In this document: one piece after another, positions 1-4,608 of the stretch
Layout: each line of letters opens with the position of its first letter
Position numbering within the stretch: position 1 is the first letter of the stretch
Assembly (NCBI GenBank): GCA_023393815.1
Contig: JAEXBU010000071.1
Span: 1 to 10,332 of the forward strand
Length of the DNA stretch: 10,332 nt
Source of the DNA: Bacillota bacterium
Lineage (GTDB): Bacteria > Bacillota > Clostridia > Tissierellales > Peptoniphilaceae
Reading direction: 5' to 3'
Translations under genes and position numbers: made by a program
The notes under the pieces: generated by a model
Told to the model about the DNA's origin: nothing
The model's input: the letters and a program-made list of their open reading frames with translations, nothing else
Database searches by the model: none

Positions 1-116
1 GCCCGTGCCGCCTCAAAAGTTCTTCGTGACAAGCGAACTTCCAAGGCATCAAAAACAGCAGCCGGAAGTGCTCTATCTCAAAGAGCATCCAAAAAAACAA
101 AATAATACTGACAACG

Positions 117-138
117 GAGCAAGACCATGGTCTTGCTC
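117..138. repeat. Perfect 22-bp palindrome after the Cro-like gene
   Basis: Positions 117-127 and 128-138 are exact reverse complements (GAGCAAGACCA / TGGTCTTGCTC). The palindrome sits 1 bp beyond the stop codon of the minus-strand gene ending at 140. It could end that transcript, but on the minus strand no T-run follows directly. It could also be a protein-binding site. In the rest of 1-139 there is only a minus-strand reading frame open to the left edge from an ATG at 88, with no ribosome binding site, and I do not call it a gene. Confidence 0.4.
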
Positions 139-139
139 T

Positions 140-361
140 TTACCTGTGAAAAAAAACAGAAACAGCCATCGCTTCATCAAAGTCCAGCAACGCACACATC
201 TTGCGCACATCGCCCAAAGTCAACTTCTCTCCATCATTCTTGATGCGGTGGTACAACGTATCCCGCCCCATGCCCATAAGAGACGCCAACTTGGTCATAT
301 TCAACGAACGCTCCGCCAATTGCCCTTTCAACTTCAAAAGATTCAGCGTACCGCCATGCAT
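140..361 (-). CDS. Small Cro-like helix-turn-helix protein (second paralog)
   Basis: A 73-residue protein that probably binds DNA as a small phage-type regulator. The helix-turn-helix is read at about residues 23-42 (TKLASLMGMGRDTLYHRIKN), followed by a helical part and a C-terminal VSVFFHR. Layout and ending resemble the Cro-like protein encoded at 961-1167, so the two are likely paralogs. The start at 361 is supported by GGAGGGG just upstream (ATAGGAGGGGCGTATG). It lies 9 bp after the stop of the small gene at 371-517 and is probably cotranscribed with it in the leftward early operon. Its target is unknown; an Arc/excisionase-type role is less likely. Confidence 0.7.
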   Translation of the reverse strand: MHGGTLNLLKLKGQLAERSLNMTKLASLMGMGRDTLYHRIKNDGEKLTLGDVRKMCALLDFDEAMAVSVFFHR

Positions 362-370
362 ACGCCCCTC

Positions 371-517
371 CTATGCCCCAACTCGAGCAAGCCTCATGCC
401 CTCAGCCAACCAATACACCCGCTCCAAATCCTCCGAGCGTAAACCCTGTATCGCCTCCGCAAAACGCACGGCACGATCCTCCATTTCCTTCGAAACGTCA
501 AAATCCTTCTCTTCCAT
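371..517 (-). CDS. Small acidic protein of unknown function
   Basis: A 48-residue protein, probably helical throughout, rich in Glu and Arg, with no membrane segment or catalytic motif. I do not recognise the family with certainty; the pattern near its end (LERVYWLAEGMRLA) resembles small proteins often carried by phages and integrative elements. A longer reading frame continues upstream, but the ATG at 517 is preferred because the protein-like composition begins there and the upstream part runs antisense through the start of another gene. Only a weak purine-rich binding site (AAAGGGCGG) precedes it. It is followed 9 bp later by the Cro-like gene ending at 140, so the two look like one operon. 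Confidence 0.55.
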   Translation of the reverse strand: MEEKDFDVSKEMEDRAVRFAEAIQGLRSEDLERVYWLAEGMRLARVGA

Positions 518-543
518 ACAAACCGCCCTTTCTTTGCTATAAT
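515..543 (+). promoter_or_regulatory. Extended -10 promoter for the 566-817 gene
   Basis: A perfect TATAAT at 538-543 is preceded by TGC, giving an extended -10 element. A weak -35 (CATACA, 515-520) lies 17 bp upstream. The -35 overlaps the start codon of the opposite-strand gene at 517, so the two genes cannot easily be transcribed independently. Confidence 0.65.
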
Positions 544-565
544 CCCCTCGAAAGGAGGTGAAATT

Positions 566-817
566 ATGAATAAAATAACTGAAGCTCAAATCAAACATGC
601 AATAGAATCTTTTAGCGTAGAAGATTTCTGCGTTCGAGACAGAGTAGCCAAAGCCTTGCAAAAGTATGCTTCGGAAGGCGACCCTACAAAAATTGACACT
701 GAGGGGCAACTCCTTACGGTTTTAGAGCTTTCTACTTCGTTTACTAAAGAACTCGTCTACTCCACACTTTGCAAATTACTCATCACAGACGACACCGATT
801 CTACGAAATCTGAATAA
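566..817 (+). CDS. Hypothetical 83-residue protein, autonomous cassette
   Basis: An 83-residue soluble, mostly helical protein with an acidic, Asp/Ser/Thr-rich tail (DDTDSTKSE). I do not recognise the family. The start is well supported by AAAGGAGGTGAAATT just before the ATG, a near-perfect ribosome binding site. It has its own extended -10 promoter (538-543) and its own strong intrinsic terminator (834-871), yet lies on the plus strand inside an otherwise leftward early operon. That arrangement is typical of phage 'moron' genes expressed from the prophage. Its 3' end overlaps the predicted end of a small minus-strand gene (757-903) by 61 bp. Confidence 0.7.
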   Translation: MNKITEAQIKHAIESFSVEDFCVRDRVAKALQKYASEGDPTKIDTEGQLLTVLELSTSFTKELVYSTLCKLLITDDTDSTKSE

Positions 818-903
818 TCTGTATAGTTGGCTCGCTCCGTATTTTGAGCAATGATACGGAGCAGCTTTTTTATTTCCCGCAATTCATTGAGTACATCCTC
901 CAT
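757..903 (-). CDS. Small coiled-coil-like phage protein
   Basis: A 48-residue reading frame starting at an ATG at 901-903, preceded by AAAGAGGTG. The N-terminal half (LNELREIKKLLRIIAQNTE) has the heptad-like pattern of very small proteins common in phage early regions; its function is unknown. It lies 57 bp after the Cro-like gene in the same direction. Its C-terminal part overlaps the end of the plus-strand 566-817 gene by 61 bp, and the terminator hairpin of that gene (834-862) is encoded within this reading frame. The hairpin has no T-run on the minus strand, so it should not stop leftward transcription. The second half of the protein may not be conserved. Confidence 0.5.
   Translation of the reverse strand: MEDVLNELREIKKLLRIIAQNTERANYTDYSDFVESVSSVMSNLQSVE
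834..871 (+). terminator. Intrinsic terminator of the 566-817 gene
   Basis: GCTCCGTAT (834-842) pairs perfectly with ATACGGAGC (854-862) around an 11-nt loop, followed by six T at 866-871. It lies 17 bp after the stop of the plus-strand gene and acts in that direction only. Confidence 0.8.
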
Positions 904-944
904 AGGCACCTCTTTCCTTTTTTATAGATATGAATTTATTTGAT

Positions 945-960
945 GTTGCGTATACTCAAC
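945..960. promoter_or_regulatory. Operator-like dyad GTTG-N8-CAAC
   Basis: GTTGCGTATACTCAAC has the same 16-bp size and arm sequence as the two dyads between the repressor and Cro genes. It lies directly after the stop of the Cro-like gene and 42 bp before the start of the small gene at 757-903. It may be a further repressor or Cro binding site controlling the lower part of the leftward operon. Confidence 0.45.
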
Positions 961-1167
961 TTATTGACCAAAAAAAATTTCTTTTATTTCCATATCGTTT
1001 AAATTGAGTATCGAACGCATCCGGTTGACTTCATCTAGAGTAATGGTAATCCTACCATTCAATTTACCATAAAGATTTTGAGTGGTGTAGCCCATTTGAT
1101 TGGCAAGCCATTCGACATTATAACCGTTTCTGATCAGAATCGATTTTAATGCCTTATCATTGATCAT
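961..1167 (-). CDS. Cro-like helix-turn-helix regulator
   Basis: A 68-residue DNA-binding protein, first gene of the leftward operon and divergent from the repressor gene, the position of Cro in temperate phages. The helix-turn-helix is seen at about residues 18-37 (VEWLANQMGYTTQNLYGKLN), and the chain ends in EIFFGQ, like the paralog at 140-361. The start is supported by AAGGAGGTG six bases before the ATG. Upstream lie a TTGACA-N17-TACACT promoter and an operator dyad at 1187-1202. In established Cro systems such a protein represses the repressor promoter and favours the lytic or excised state; here that role is inferred from position. Confidence 0.75.
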   Translation of the reverse strand: MINDKALKSILIRNGYNVEWLANQMGYTTQNLYGKLNGRITITLDEVNRMRSILNLNDMEIKEIFFGQ

Positions 1168-1186
1168 TAAACCACCTCCTTAATTC

Positions 1187-1202
1187 GTTGATTATCCTCA
1201 AC
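1187..1202. promoter_or_regulatory. Operator dyad near the Cro promoter
   Basis: GTTGATTATCCTCAAC is a perfect inverted repeat with 5-bp arms and a 6-bp centre, just downstream of the likely Cro start of transcription. A degenerate copy with an intact TCAAC half lies at 1225-1240, over the -35 of the same promoter. Confidence 0.6.
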
Positions 1203-1210
1203 TTTATTCC

Positions 1211-1239
1211 AGTGTACTCTTTGTGTTTCGTATTGTCAA
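1211..1239 (-). promoter_or_regulatory. Leftward (Cro-type) early promoter
   Basis: On the minus strand a perfect -35 TTGACA (1234-1239) is followed after 17 bp by TACACT (1211-1216). It reads into the Cro-like gene at 1167 and is bracketed by operator sequences. Confidence 0.6.
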
Positions 1240-1266
1240 CCTTAAATTTAAATTATTCTTTTCCAG

Positions 1267-1294
1267 GTTGATTTTATTCAATTTTAAGTATAAT
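1267..1294 (+). promoter_or_regulatory. Repressor promoter with overlapping operator
   Basis: A perfect -10 TATAAT lies at 1289-1294 with a TTGATT-type -35 at 1268-1273 (15-bp spacing, short). The -35 sits within the dyad GTTGATTTTATTCAAT (1267-1282), which matches the 1187-1202 operator in both arms except for the last base. Binding there would shut off the repressor gene, consistent with autoregulation or Cro repression. Confidence 0.55.
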
Positions 1295-1315
1295 ATATCG
1301 TTAAAGGAGGAGATC

Positions 1316-1942
1316 ATGAATATTGGACAAATCATTAAAGACAAACGCATACGGCTAAATCTCTCCCAGCAACAACTGGCTGATTTAATTGGCGTTAGTA
1401 AATCAGCAATTTCAAGATATGAAAGTGGAGAAATTGGAAATATGGGACTCGATAAAGCTCAGTCTGTCGCCAAAGCCCTCAATATAGATCCGTTAATTTT
1501 ATTAGGATATGCGAAACCCGAAAAAGAACCCGAATTTACCTACGTAGACCTGTCCAACTACGTAAAAATACCCGTCGTCGGAAGAATCCCCGCCGGCGTT
1601 CCCGTAGAAGCCATCGAAGACATCACCGAGTATATCGACATCCCGGAAGACTGGACCAAAGGCGGCAAAGAATACATCGCGCTAAAAGTGACAGGCGACA
1701 GCATGTACCCCCTTCTTTTGGACGGCGATACCGTCGTCATCCAAGTGCAACCCAACGCCGAAACGGGCGATATTTGCGCCTGCTACGTCAACGGCTACGA
1801 CGCTACATTGAAACGCGTCGCCATTACGCCGACTTCCATCACCCTAAAACCGGAAAACCCCAACTATCCGCCGAAGACCTACACCCATCCGGGCGAAGTT
1901 ACCATCGCCGGGAAAGTGGTCGAAGTCCGGCGGAAAATGTAG
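1316..1942 (+). CDS. CI/LexA-type repressor with S24 self-cleavage domain
   Basis: A 208-residue phage-type repressor. Residues about 5-60 form an XRE helix-turn-helix (LSQQQLADLIGVSKSAISRY). The C-terminal half is a LexA-like S24 peptidase domain with the nucleophile Ser129 in GDSM, the partner Lys166 in ATLKRV and a probable cleavage bond Ala93-Gly94 in GRIPAGVP. Such repressors hold the element silent and cut themselves when RecA filaments form after DNA damage. The start at 1316 is chosen over an upstream in-frame ATG at 1223 because GGAGGAGATC lies directly before it and the domain begins there. The HTH part is more AT-rich than the peptidase part, which may reflect domain exchange. It ends in TAG. 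Confidence 0.92.
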   Translation: MNIGQIIKDKRIRLNLSQQQLADLIGVSKSAISRYESGEIGNMGLDKAQSVAKALNIDPLILLGYAKPEKEPEFTYVDLSNYVKIPVVGRIPAGVPVEAIEDITEYIDIPEDWTKGGKEYIALKVTGDSMYPLLLDGDTVVIQVQPNAETGDICACYVNGYDATLKRVAITPTSITLKPENPNYPPKTYTHPGEVTIAGKVVEVRRKM

Positions 1943-1985
1943 AATAACGCTACTTCCCATTATTTATATTTAGCAAAAGAAGGAA

Positions 1986-2013
1986 TGGACAACTCCCCAA
2001 GGGCTGTTATAAT
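1986..2013 (+). promoter_or_regulatory. Promoter of the first small RNA
   Basis: TGGACA (1986-1991) and a perfect TATAAT (2008-2013) are separated by 16 bp. The stretch GACAACTCC is shared at the same place with the promoter at 2920-2947. Confidence 0.7.
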
Positions 2014-2019
2014 TATGGT

Positions 2020-2103
2020 AAGAGGGTAACCTCTGAATCTGATAGCAATCCTTGGAATTAGCTCCCCCACCCTACGGGGATAGGCGAAACCAAGGATTTT
2101 TTT
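2020..2103 (+). ncRNA. Candidate structured small RNA upstream of the MazF-like gene
   Basis: A transcript of about 84 nt is predicted between the promoter at 1986-2013 and a T-run at 2097-2103. It contains a 5-bp hairpin closed by a GUAA tetraloop (2021-2034). A 9-bp outer stem pairs AATCCTTGG (2047-2055) with CCAAGGATT (2090-2098), and inside it an inner stem pairs TCCCC (2063-2067) with GGGGA (2076-2080). The outer stem followed by seven T also acts as an intrinsic terminator. No reading frame with a ribosome binding site lies in it. The MazF-like gene begins 31 bp downstream with no clear promoter of its own, so it may be expressed by readthrough. This could be an RNA antitoxin or a leader attenuator; I recognise no Rfam family. 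Confidence 0.55.
2047..2103 (+). terminator. Intrinsic terminator between small RNA and MazF-like gene
   Basis: A 9-bp stem (2047-2055 with 2090-2098), with an internal hairpin in its loop, is followed by seven T (2097-2103). It would limit transcription into the toxin-like gene that starts at 2135. Confidence 0.75.
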
Positions 2104-2134
2104 AGTATAAGAAAAGTTATAGGAGGTGTAATTA

Positions 2135-2923
2135 ATGAACTATAAAGATCCTAAGAATAAACAGCATTTTCTGCGATTCAAAAATAATTGTGTAAAAGAA
2201 TTGAACGATATGATTGATGCAACCATGTATTCTGATTATAAAAAAGCGGTAAATTTAACATACTGGATAAGAGATTATAAAAACTATTTGAAACAAGAAA
2301 AAACCTTTCGGCCGGTGTATCTTCCCGTGTATAAATATGGGGCGGTTGTTGAAATAAACTTAGGCTTTCGAGTAGGCTCAGAATTTGGTGGGCTTCACTA
2401 TGGCATTGTCGTTAACAAACATGATAAAAAAACAAGTCCAACATTAACAATTATTCCCATGCGATCCCTGAAAAAAAAGATACATTACACTGAATTGAAT
2501 TTAGGGGACGAATTCTATAATTTAGCTCAATCGAAAGTGACCTTATTGGTAGAACAATACGAGGAAATGCAGGAGCGATTCGAGTGTGAGGTTGTTCAAA
2601 TTAAAGATCAGATACAGGGCATAAGAAGCAAACCGATCGTTATAGAAGATGAGAATAGAATAAATGAACTCACGCGTAGGGTTGAAAGTTTGACACAACA
2701 GAGAAAAAATATTTCTTCTAAAATCGACGATCTTGAAAACGGCTTACAGCGCGTGTCAAAATTGAAAAACGGAAGCTTGGCCTTACCGAATCAAATACTC
2801 ACAATAAGCAAGATGAGGGTGAAAGATCCTCTAAGCGAAAGAGGAACATTCTACAACATAACCCTTTCCAAGGCATCCATGGAAAAACTGAAAAATAAAT
2901 TCCACACAATGTATTTTGATTGA
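2135..2923 (+). CDS. MazF/PemK-fold toxin-like protein with coiled-coil insertion
   Basis: A 262-residue protein related to MazF/PemK endoribonuclease toxins. After a helical N-terminal part (1-55), the core starts at about 58 with YGAVVEINLGF and GSEFGGLHYGIVV (81-93), then the TLTIIPMRS strand. A charged, heptad-like coiled coil of roughly 75 residues (about 135-210) follows before the core resumes with LPNQILTISKMRV (217-229). Classical MazF is about 110 residues, so this is a long variant. The usual Arg after the GG pair is His88. Known MazF members cut RNA; activity here is inferred. The start has AGGAGGTG seven bases upstream. No antitoxin gene is adjacent; instead a candidate small RNA and terminator precede it, and another follows. 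PemK/MazF-family proteins of this length near integrases are known in Bacillota. Confidence 0.8.
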   Translation: MNYKDPKNKQHFLRFKNNCVKELNDMIDATMYSDYKKAVNLTYWIRDYKNYLKQEKTFRPVYLPVYKYGAVVEINLGFRVGSEFGGLHYGIVVNKHDKKTSPTLTIIPMRSLKKKIHYTELNLGDEFYNLAQSKVTLLVEQYEEMQERFECEVVQIKDQIQGIRSKPIVIEDENRINELTRRVESLTQQRKNISSKIDDLENGLQRVSKLKNGSLALPNQILTISKMRVKDPLSERGTFYNITLSKASMEKLKNKFHTMYFD

Positions 2924-2947
2924 CAACTCCATATTTGATGGTATAAT
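2920..2947 (+). promoter_or_regulatory. Consensus promoter of the second small RNA
   Basis: A perfect TTGACA (2920-2925) overlaps the stop codon of the MazF-like gene and lies 16 bp before a perfect TATAAT (2942-2947). This is the strongest sigma-A-type promoter in the element. Confidence 0.8.
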
Positions 2948-2952
2948 TTTAG

Positions 2953-3056
2953 TACACGGTGGTTCAGTCCATCACTGAAAAAATTATATGCTGTTTCTAG
3001 GACAGCACGAAAAGCAAAGACCCTGTACTAAATTTAGTGCGGGGTCTTTGCTTTTA
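2953..3056 (+). ncRNA. Candidate structured small RNA between MazF-like gene and integrase
   Basis: A transcript of about 104 nt is predicted from the consensus promoter to the T-run at 3052-3055. It has two overlapping, mutually exclusive stems: GGTGG/CCATC (2958-2962 with 2969-2973) and TTCAGT/ACTGAA (2963-2968 with 2974-2979). A short hairpin follows at 2990-3006 (GCTGTT/GACAGC with a G-U pair). The RNA ends in a long hairpin at 3010-3055, whose outer 14 bp are perfect and which continues inward through U-G, G-C, U-G and five more pairs. There is no plausible coding frame. It may regulate the toxin-like protein or the integrase; no known RNA family is recognised. Confidence 0.55.
3010..3055. 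terminator. Very long near-perfect hairpin terminator
   Basis: Arms 3010-3023 and 3042-3055 (AAAAGCAAAGACCC / GGGTCTTTGCTTTT) are exactly complementary, and the centre also pairs (TGT/GCG by wobble, then ACTAA/TTAGT). A run of T follows on either strand, so it could stop transcription in both directions. It is well over the 7-12 bp of a usual terminator stem. Confidence 0.7.
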
Positions 3057-3078
3057 AATATGTGTTCCCAATTTTTAT

Positions 3079-3115
3079 AAAAAAAGCCCCTACCCTGCTG
3101 CAACAGGATAGAGGC
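3079..3115 (-). terminator. Minus-strand intrinsic terminator with no known gene
   Basis: On the minus strand, arms 3104-3115 and 3086-3097 pair over all 12 positions when two G-U pairs are allowed, followed by seven T (plus-strand A-run 3079-3085). The same hairpin on the plus strand has two A-C mismatches, so it is built for minus-strand RNA. No minus-strand gene lies upstream except the antisense side of the integrase start. Confidence 0.6.
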
Positions 3116-3160
3116 AAATGGTTGAGGCGTGGTATACCTACAACGCACATTAAGTATATC

Positions 3161-3188
3161 ATAGCCTCCCATAAAGGAGGCTATTTTT
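3161..3188 (+). promoter_or_regulatory. Hairpin hiding the integrase ribosome binding site
   Basis: ATAGCCTCC (3161-3169) pairs perfectly with GGAGGCTAT (3176-3184) around CATAAA. The Shine-Dalgarno GGAGG (3176-3180) is within the 3' arm, and five T (3184-3188) follow, directly before the ATG at 3189. The element could block translation of the integrase or terminate its transcript, or both. Confidence 0.6.
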
Positions 3189-4379
3189 ATGTCAAAAAAT
3201 GCAAGCGGACTCGGTTCCCTCACCTACACCATGAGAAATGGAAAGAAATACTGGACGGGGCGCATCACCCTTGGCCGGGACATACACGGAAAGCAGATCC
3301 GAAAATCTTTCTCCGGATACAAAAAGGCCGACGTCGTAGAACAGATGAAAAAGGCATCCACTTTTACCAGTGTCTCCGGCATCGTGGATAATGGAAGTCA
3401 AATCCTCGGCGACTTCTTAAAGTACTGGATATTTAACATCAAGGCTAAGGAAATCAAATCTACCACCGTCATCCGGTACGACCAACTGCTGAGGCTACAC
3501 ATCCTTCCCTACCCCTACGCCAATACGAAAGTAAAGGATATTACCATTCTAAACTTACAGAATTTCATAAACTACTTGGTTGAGGGAGAGAGCACATCCG
3601 CCTTGATCGCCAAAAACACCCTGAACTTAATGAAACTGTTTTTAGATTACTGCATCATCTTAGGCATTATCCAAACCAACCCCGCCCGATATGTATCAGT
3701 GCCTAAAAAAGAAGTCCATATTAATTCCGGAAAATATCGGATCTTTTCGCGGGAGGAACAGGAAAAGATAATAGCCGCCCTCAATCTCCGTTACTTTGTC
3801 GATCAGATGATCTACCTAGACTTCTTCACCGGCTTAAGACGAAACGAACTCCGTGGACTCCAGTGGCGGCACTTCCAGGATCACTCCATCATAGTCGACC
3901 AACAGATGCGCCGGAACTATACATTCGATGGCAACGGAGGCAATACACTGGAGAAAAACAAACTCCATTCCCTGAAGACGGAATGTTCCTTCCGTACCAT
4001 CCCACTTCCCCAAATCGCCGTGGACTTTATGAACGATCTAAAAAAACAGTCCATCACCAAGCATAAGCGGCTAAACAAACCCTTTACCACTTCCAGCTTC
4101 ATCTTTACCGATGACCTATGTCAGCCCATTGAAGAAAAACGTCCGAATCGACGCCTACAATCGATTTGTAGGCGCTTAAATCTGGAACCCAGACCATTAC
4201 ACTCTATCCGCCATTCCTACGCCACACGGCTCTTTGAGGAAGGCGTGGACATAAAAACCGTCCAGGAGCTCATGGGCCACTCCGACTACAAAACAACCCT
4301 CGACATATACACCCATGTTATGCCGGAAAAGAAAAAAGAAGCCGTCTCCGTTTTTGATAAACTCTATGCGAAAAAGTAA
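3189..4379 (+). CDS. int: Tyrosine-family site-specific integrase
   Basis: A 396-residue phage-type integrase that recombines the element with its chromosomal attachment site. The N-terminal part (about 7-55, SLTYTMRNGKKYWTGRI) resembles an arm-type binding domain. A SAM-like core-binding domain occupies about 70-170, and the catalytic domain about 185-390. The catalytic set is complete: Arg217 in TGLRRNEL, Lys263 in SLKTE, His338 and Arg341 in LHSIRH, His364 in LMGHSD and the nucleophile Tyr374 in DIYTHV. Length is normal, so the enzyme looks intact. The start at 3189 has AAAGGAGG eight bases upstream, buried in a hairpin that may limit expression. It ends 131 bp from the tRNA-Leu(CAG) 3' end, the likely attachment site. 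Confidence 0.95.
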   Translation: MSKNASGLGSLTYTMRNGKKYWTGRITLGRDIHGKQIRKSFSGYKKADVVEQMKKASTFTSVSGIVDNGSQILGDFLKYWIFNIKAKEIKSTTVIRYDQLLRLHILPYPYANTKVKDITILNLQNFINYLVEGESTSALIAKNTLNLMKLFLDYCIILGIIQTNPARYVSVPKKEVHINSGKYRIFSREEQEKIIAALNLRYFVDQMIYLDFFTGLRRNELRGLQWRHFQDHSIIVDQQMRRNYTFDGNGGNTLEKNKLHSLKTECSFRTIPLPQIAVDFMNDLKKQSITKHKRLNKPFTTSSFIFTDDLCQPIEEKRPNRRLQSICRRLNLEPRPLHSIRHSYATRLFEEGVDIKTVQELMGHSDYKTTLDIYTHVMPEKKKEAVSVFDKLYAKK

Positions 4380-4384
4380 AATTT

Positions 4385-4406
4385 GTTGGCTACGAGTTGG
4401 CTACGG
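4385..4406. repeat. Tandem 11-bp repeat after int, possible arm-type site
   Basis: GTTGGCTACGA (4385-4395) is followed at once by GTTGGCTACGG (4396-4406), identical in 10 of 11 positions. One copy per helical turn just after int and before the presumed attachment site fits integrase arm-type binding sites; this role is inferred. Confidence 0.5.
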
Positions 4407-4422
4407 AGTCGCAAAAACAAGT

Positions 4423-4457
4423 AAAAGCACGTAAGGATAAAACCCCTACGTGCTTTT
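4423..4457. terminator. Bidirectional terminator between int and tRNA-Leu(CAG)
   Basis: AAAAGCACGTA (4423-4433) and TACGTGCTTTT (4447-4457) form a perfect 11-bp stem, with T-runs on both strands. It can end the int transcript from the left and the tRNA transcript from the right. Confidence 0.8.
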
Positions 4458-4509
4458 AAAATGTGTATTTTTAGCCATTTGTAAATAAACGGAAAAATAC
4501 TAAATCGTC

Positions 4510-4596
4510 TGGTGCGGGAAAAGGGACTTGAACCCTCACGTGATGACTCACACATGATCCTGAATCATGCCTGTCTGCCAATTCCAGCATTCCCAC
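4510..4596 (-). tRNA. tRNA-Leu (anticodon CAG)
   Basis: The minus strand folds into a class II tRNA of 87 nt including an encoded CCA (4510-4512). The acceptor stem has 7 bp (GTGGGAA with TTCCCGC, one G-U). The anticodon stem CATGA/TCATG holds loop TTCAGGA, giving anticodon CAG. The long variable arm (GTGA/TCAC stem) and the GGGTTCAAGTCCC T-arm are intact. Its own promoter lies at 4609-4637. Its 3' end faces the integrase and is the likely attachment site of the element. The last 40 or so bases match those of the neighbouring tRNA-Leu(GAG) almost exactly. Confidence 0.95.
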
Positions 4597-4608
4597 TCAC
4601 GATAAGAT

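Larger units (their letters stand above)
1..4512. mobile_element. End of an integrated prophage or integrative element beside tRNA-Leu(CAG)
   Basis: This stretch groups a complete tyrosine integrase, a CI/LexA-type repressor, divergent operator-controlled promoters, two Cro-like proteins, several very small genes and a MazF-fold gene. That is the usual make-up of a temperate phage or integrative element control region. The integrase gene ends 131 bp before the 3' end of a tRNA-Leu gene and points toward it, the normal geometry for integration into a tRNA 3' end. The other end of the element and any duplicated tRNA 3' segment are not in the window, so the boundary at about 4512 is inferred. 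No structural, packaging or conjugation genes are visible, so prophage cannot be told from another integrative element. Confidence 0.7.

Noticed and set aside
1..88. Minus-strand reading frame open to the left edge from an ATG at 88
   Set aside because: No ribosome binding site, only 29 codons, and no recognisable motif.
1223..1315. Upstream in-frame start of the repressor at 1223
   Set aside because: This stretch holds the operators and the -10 of the repressor promoter, and the GGAGGAG binding site precedes the ATG at 1316.
2063..2084. H-type pseudoknot using TCCCC/GGGGA and CCTA/TAGG, as in type III antitoxin RNAs
   Set aside because: The loop that must cross the first stem would have zero nucleotides, so both stems cannot form fully together. 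They are at best alternatives.
2035..2093. Hammerhead-ribozyme-like CTGATAG ... GCGAAACC in the first small RNA
   Set aside because: The conserved CUGAUGA core is not met, and the stems needed around it do not form.
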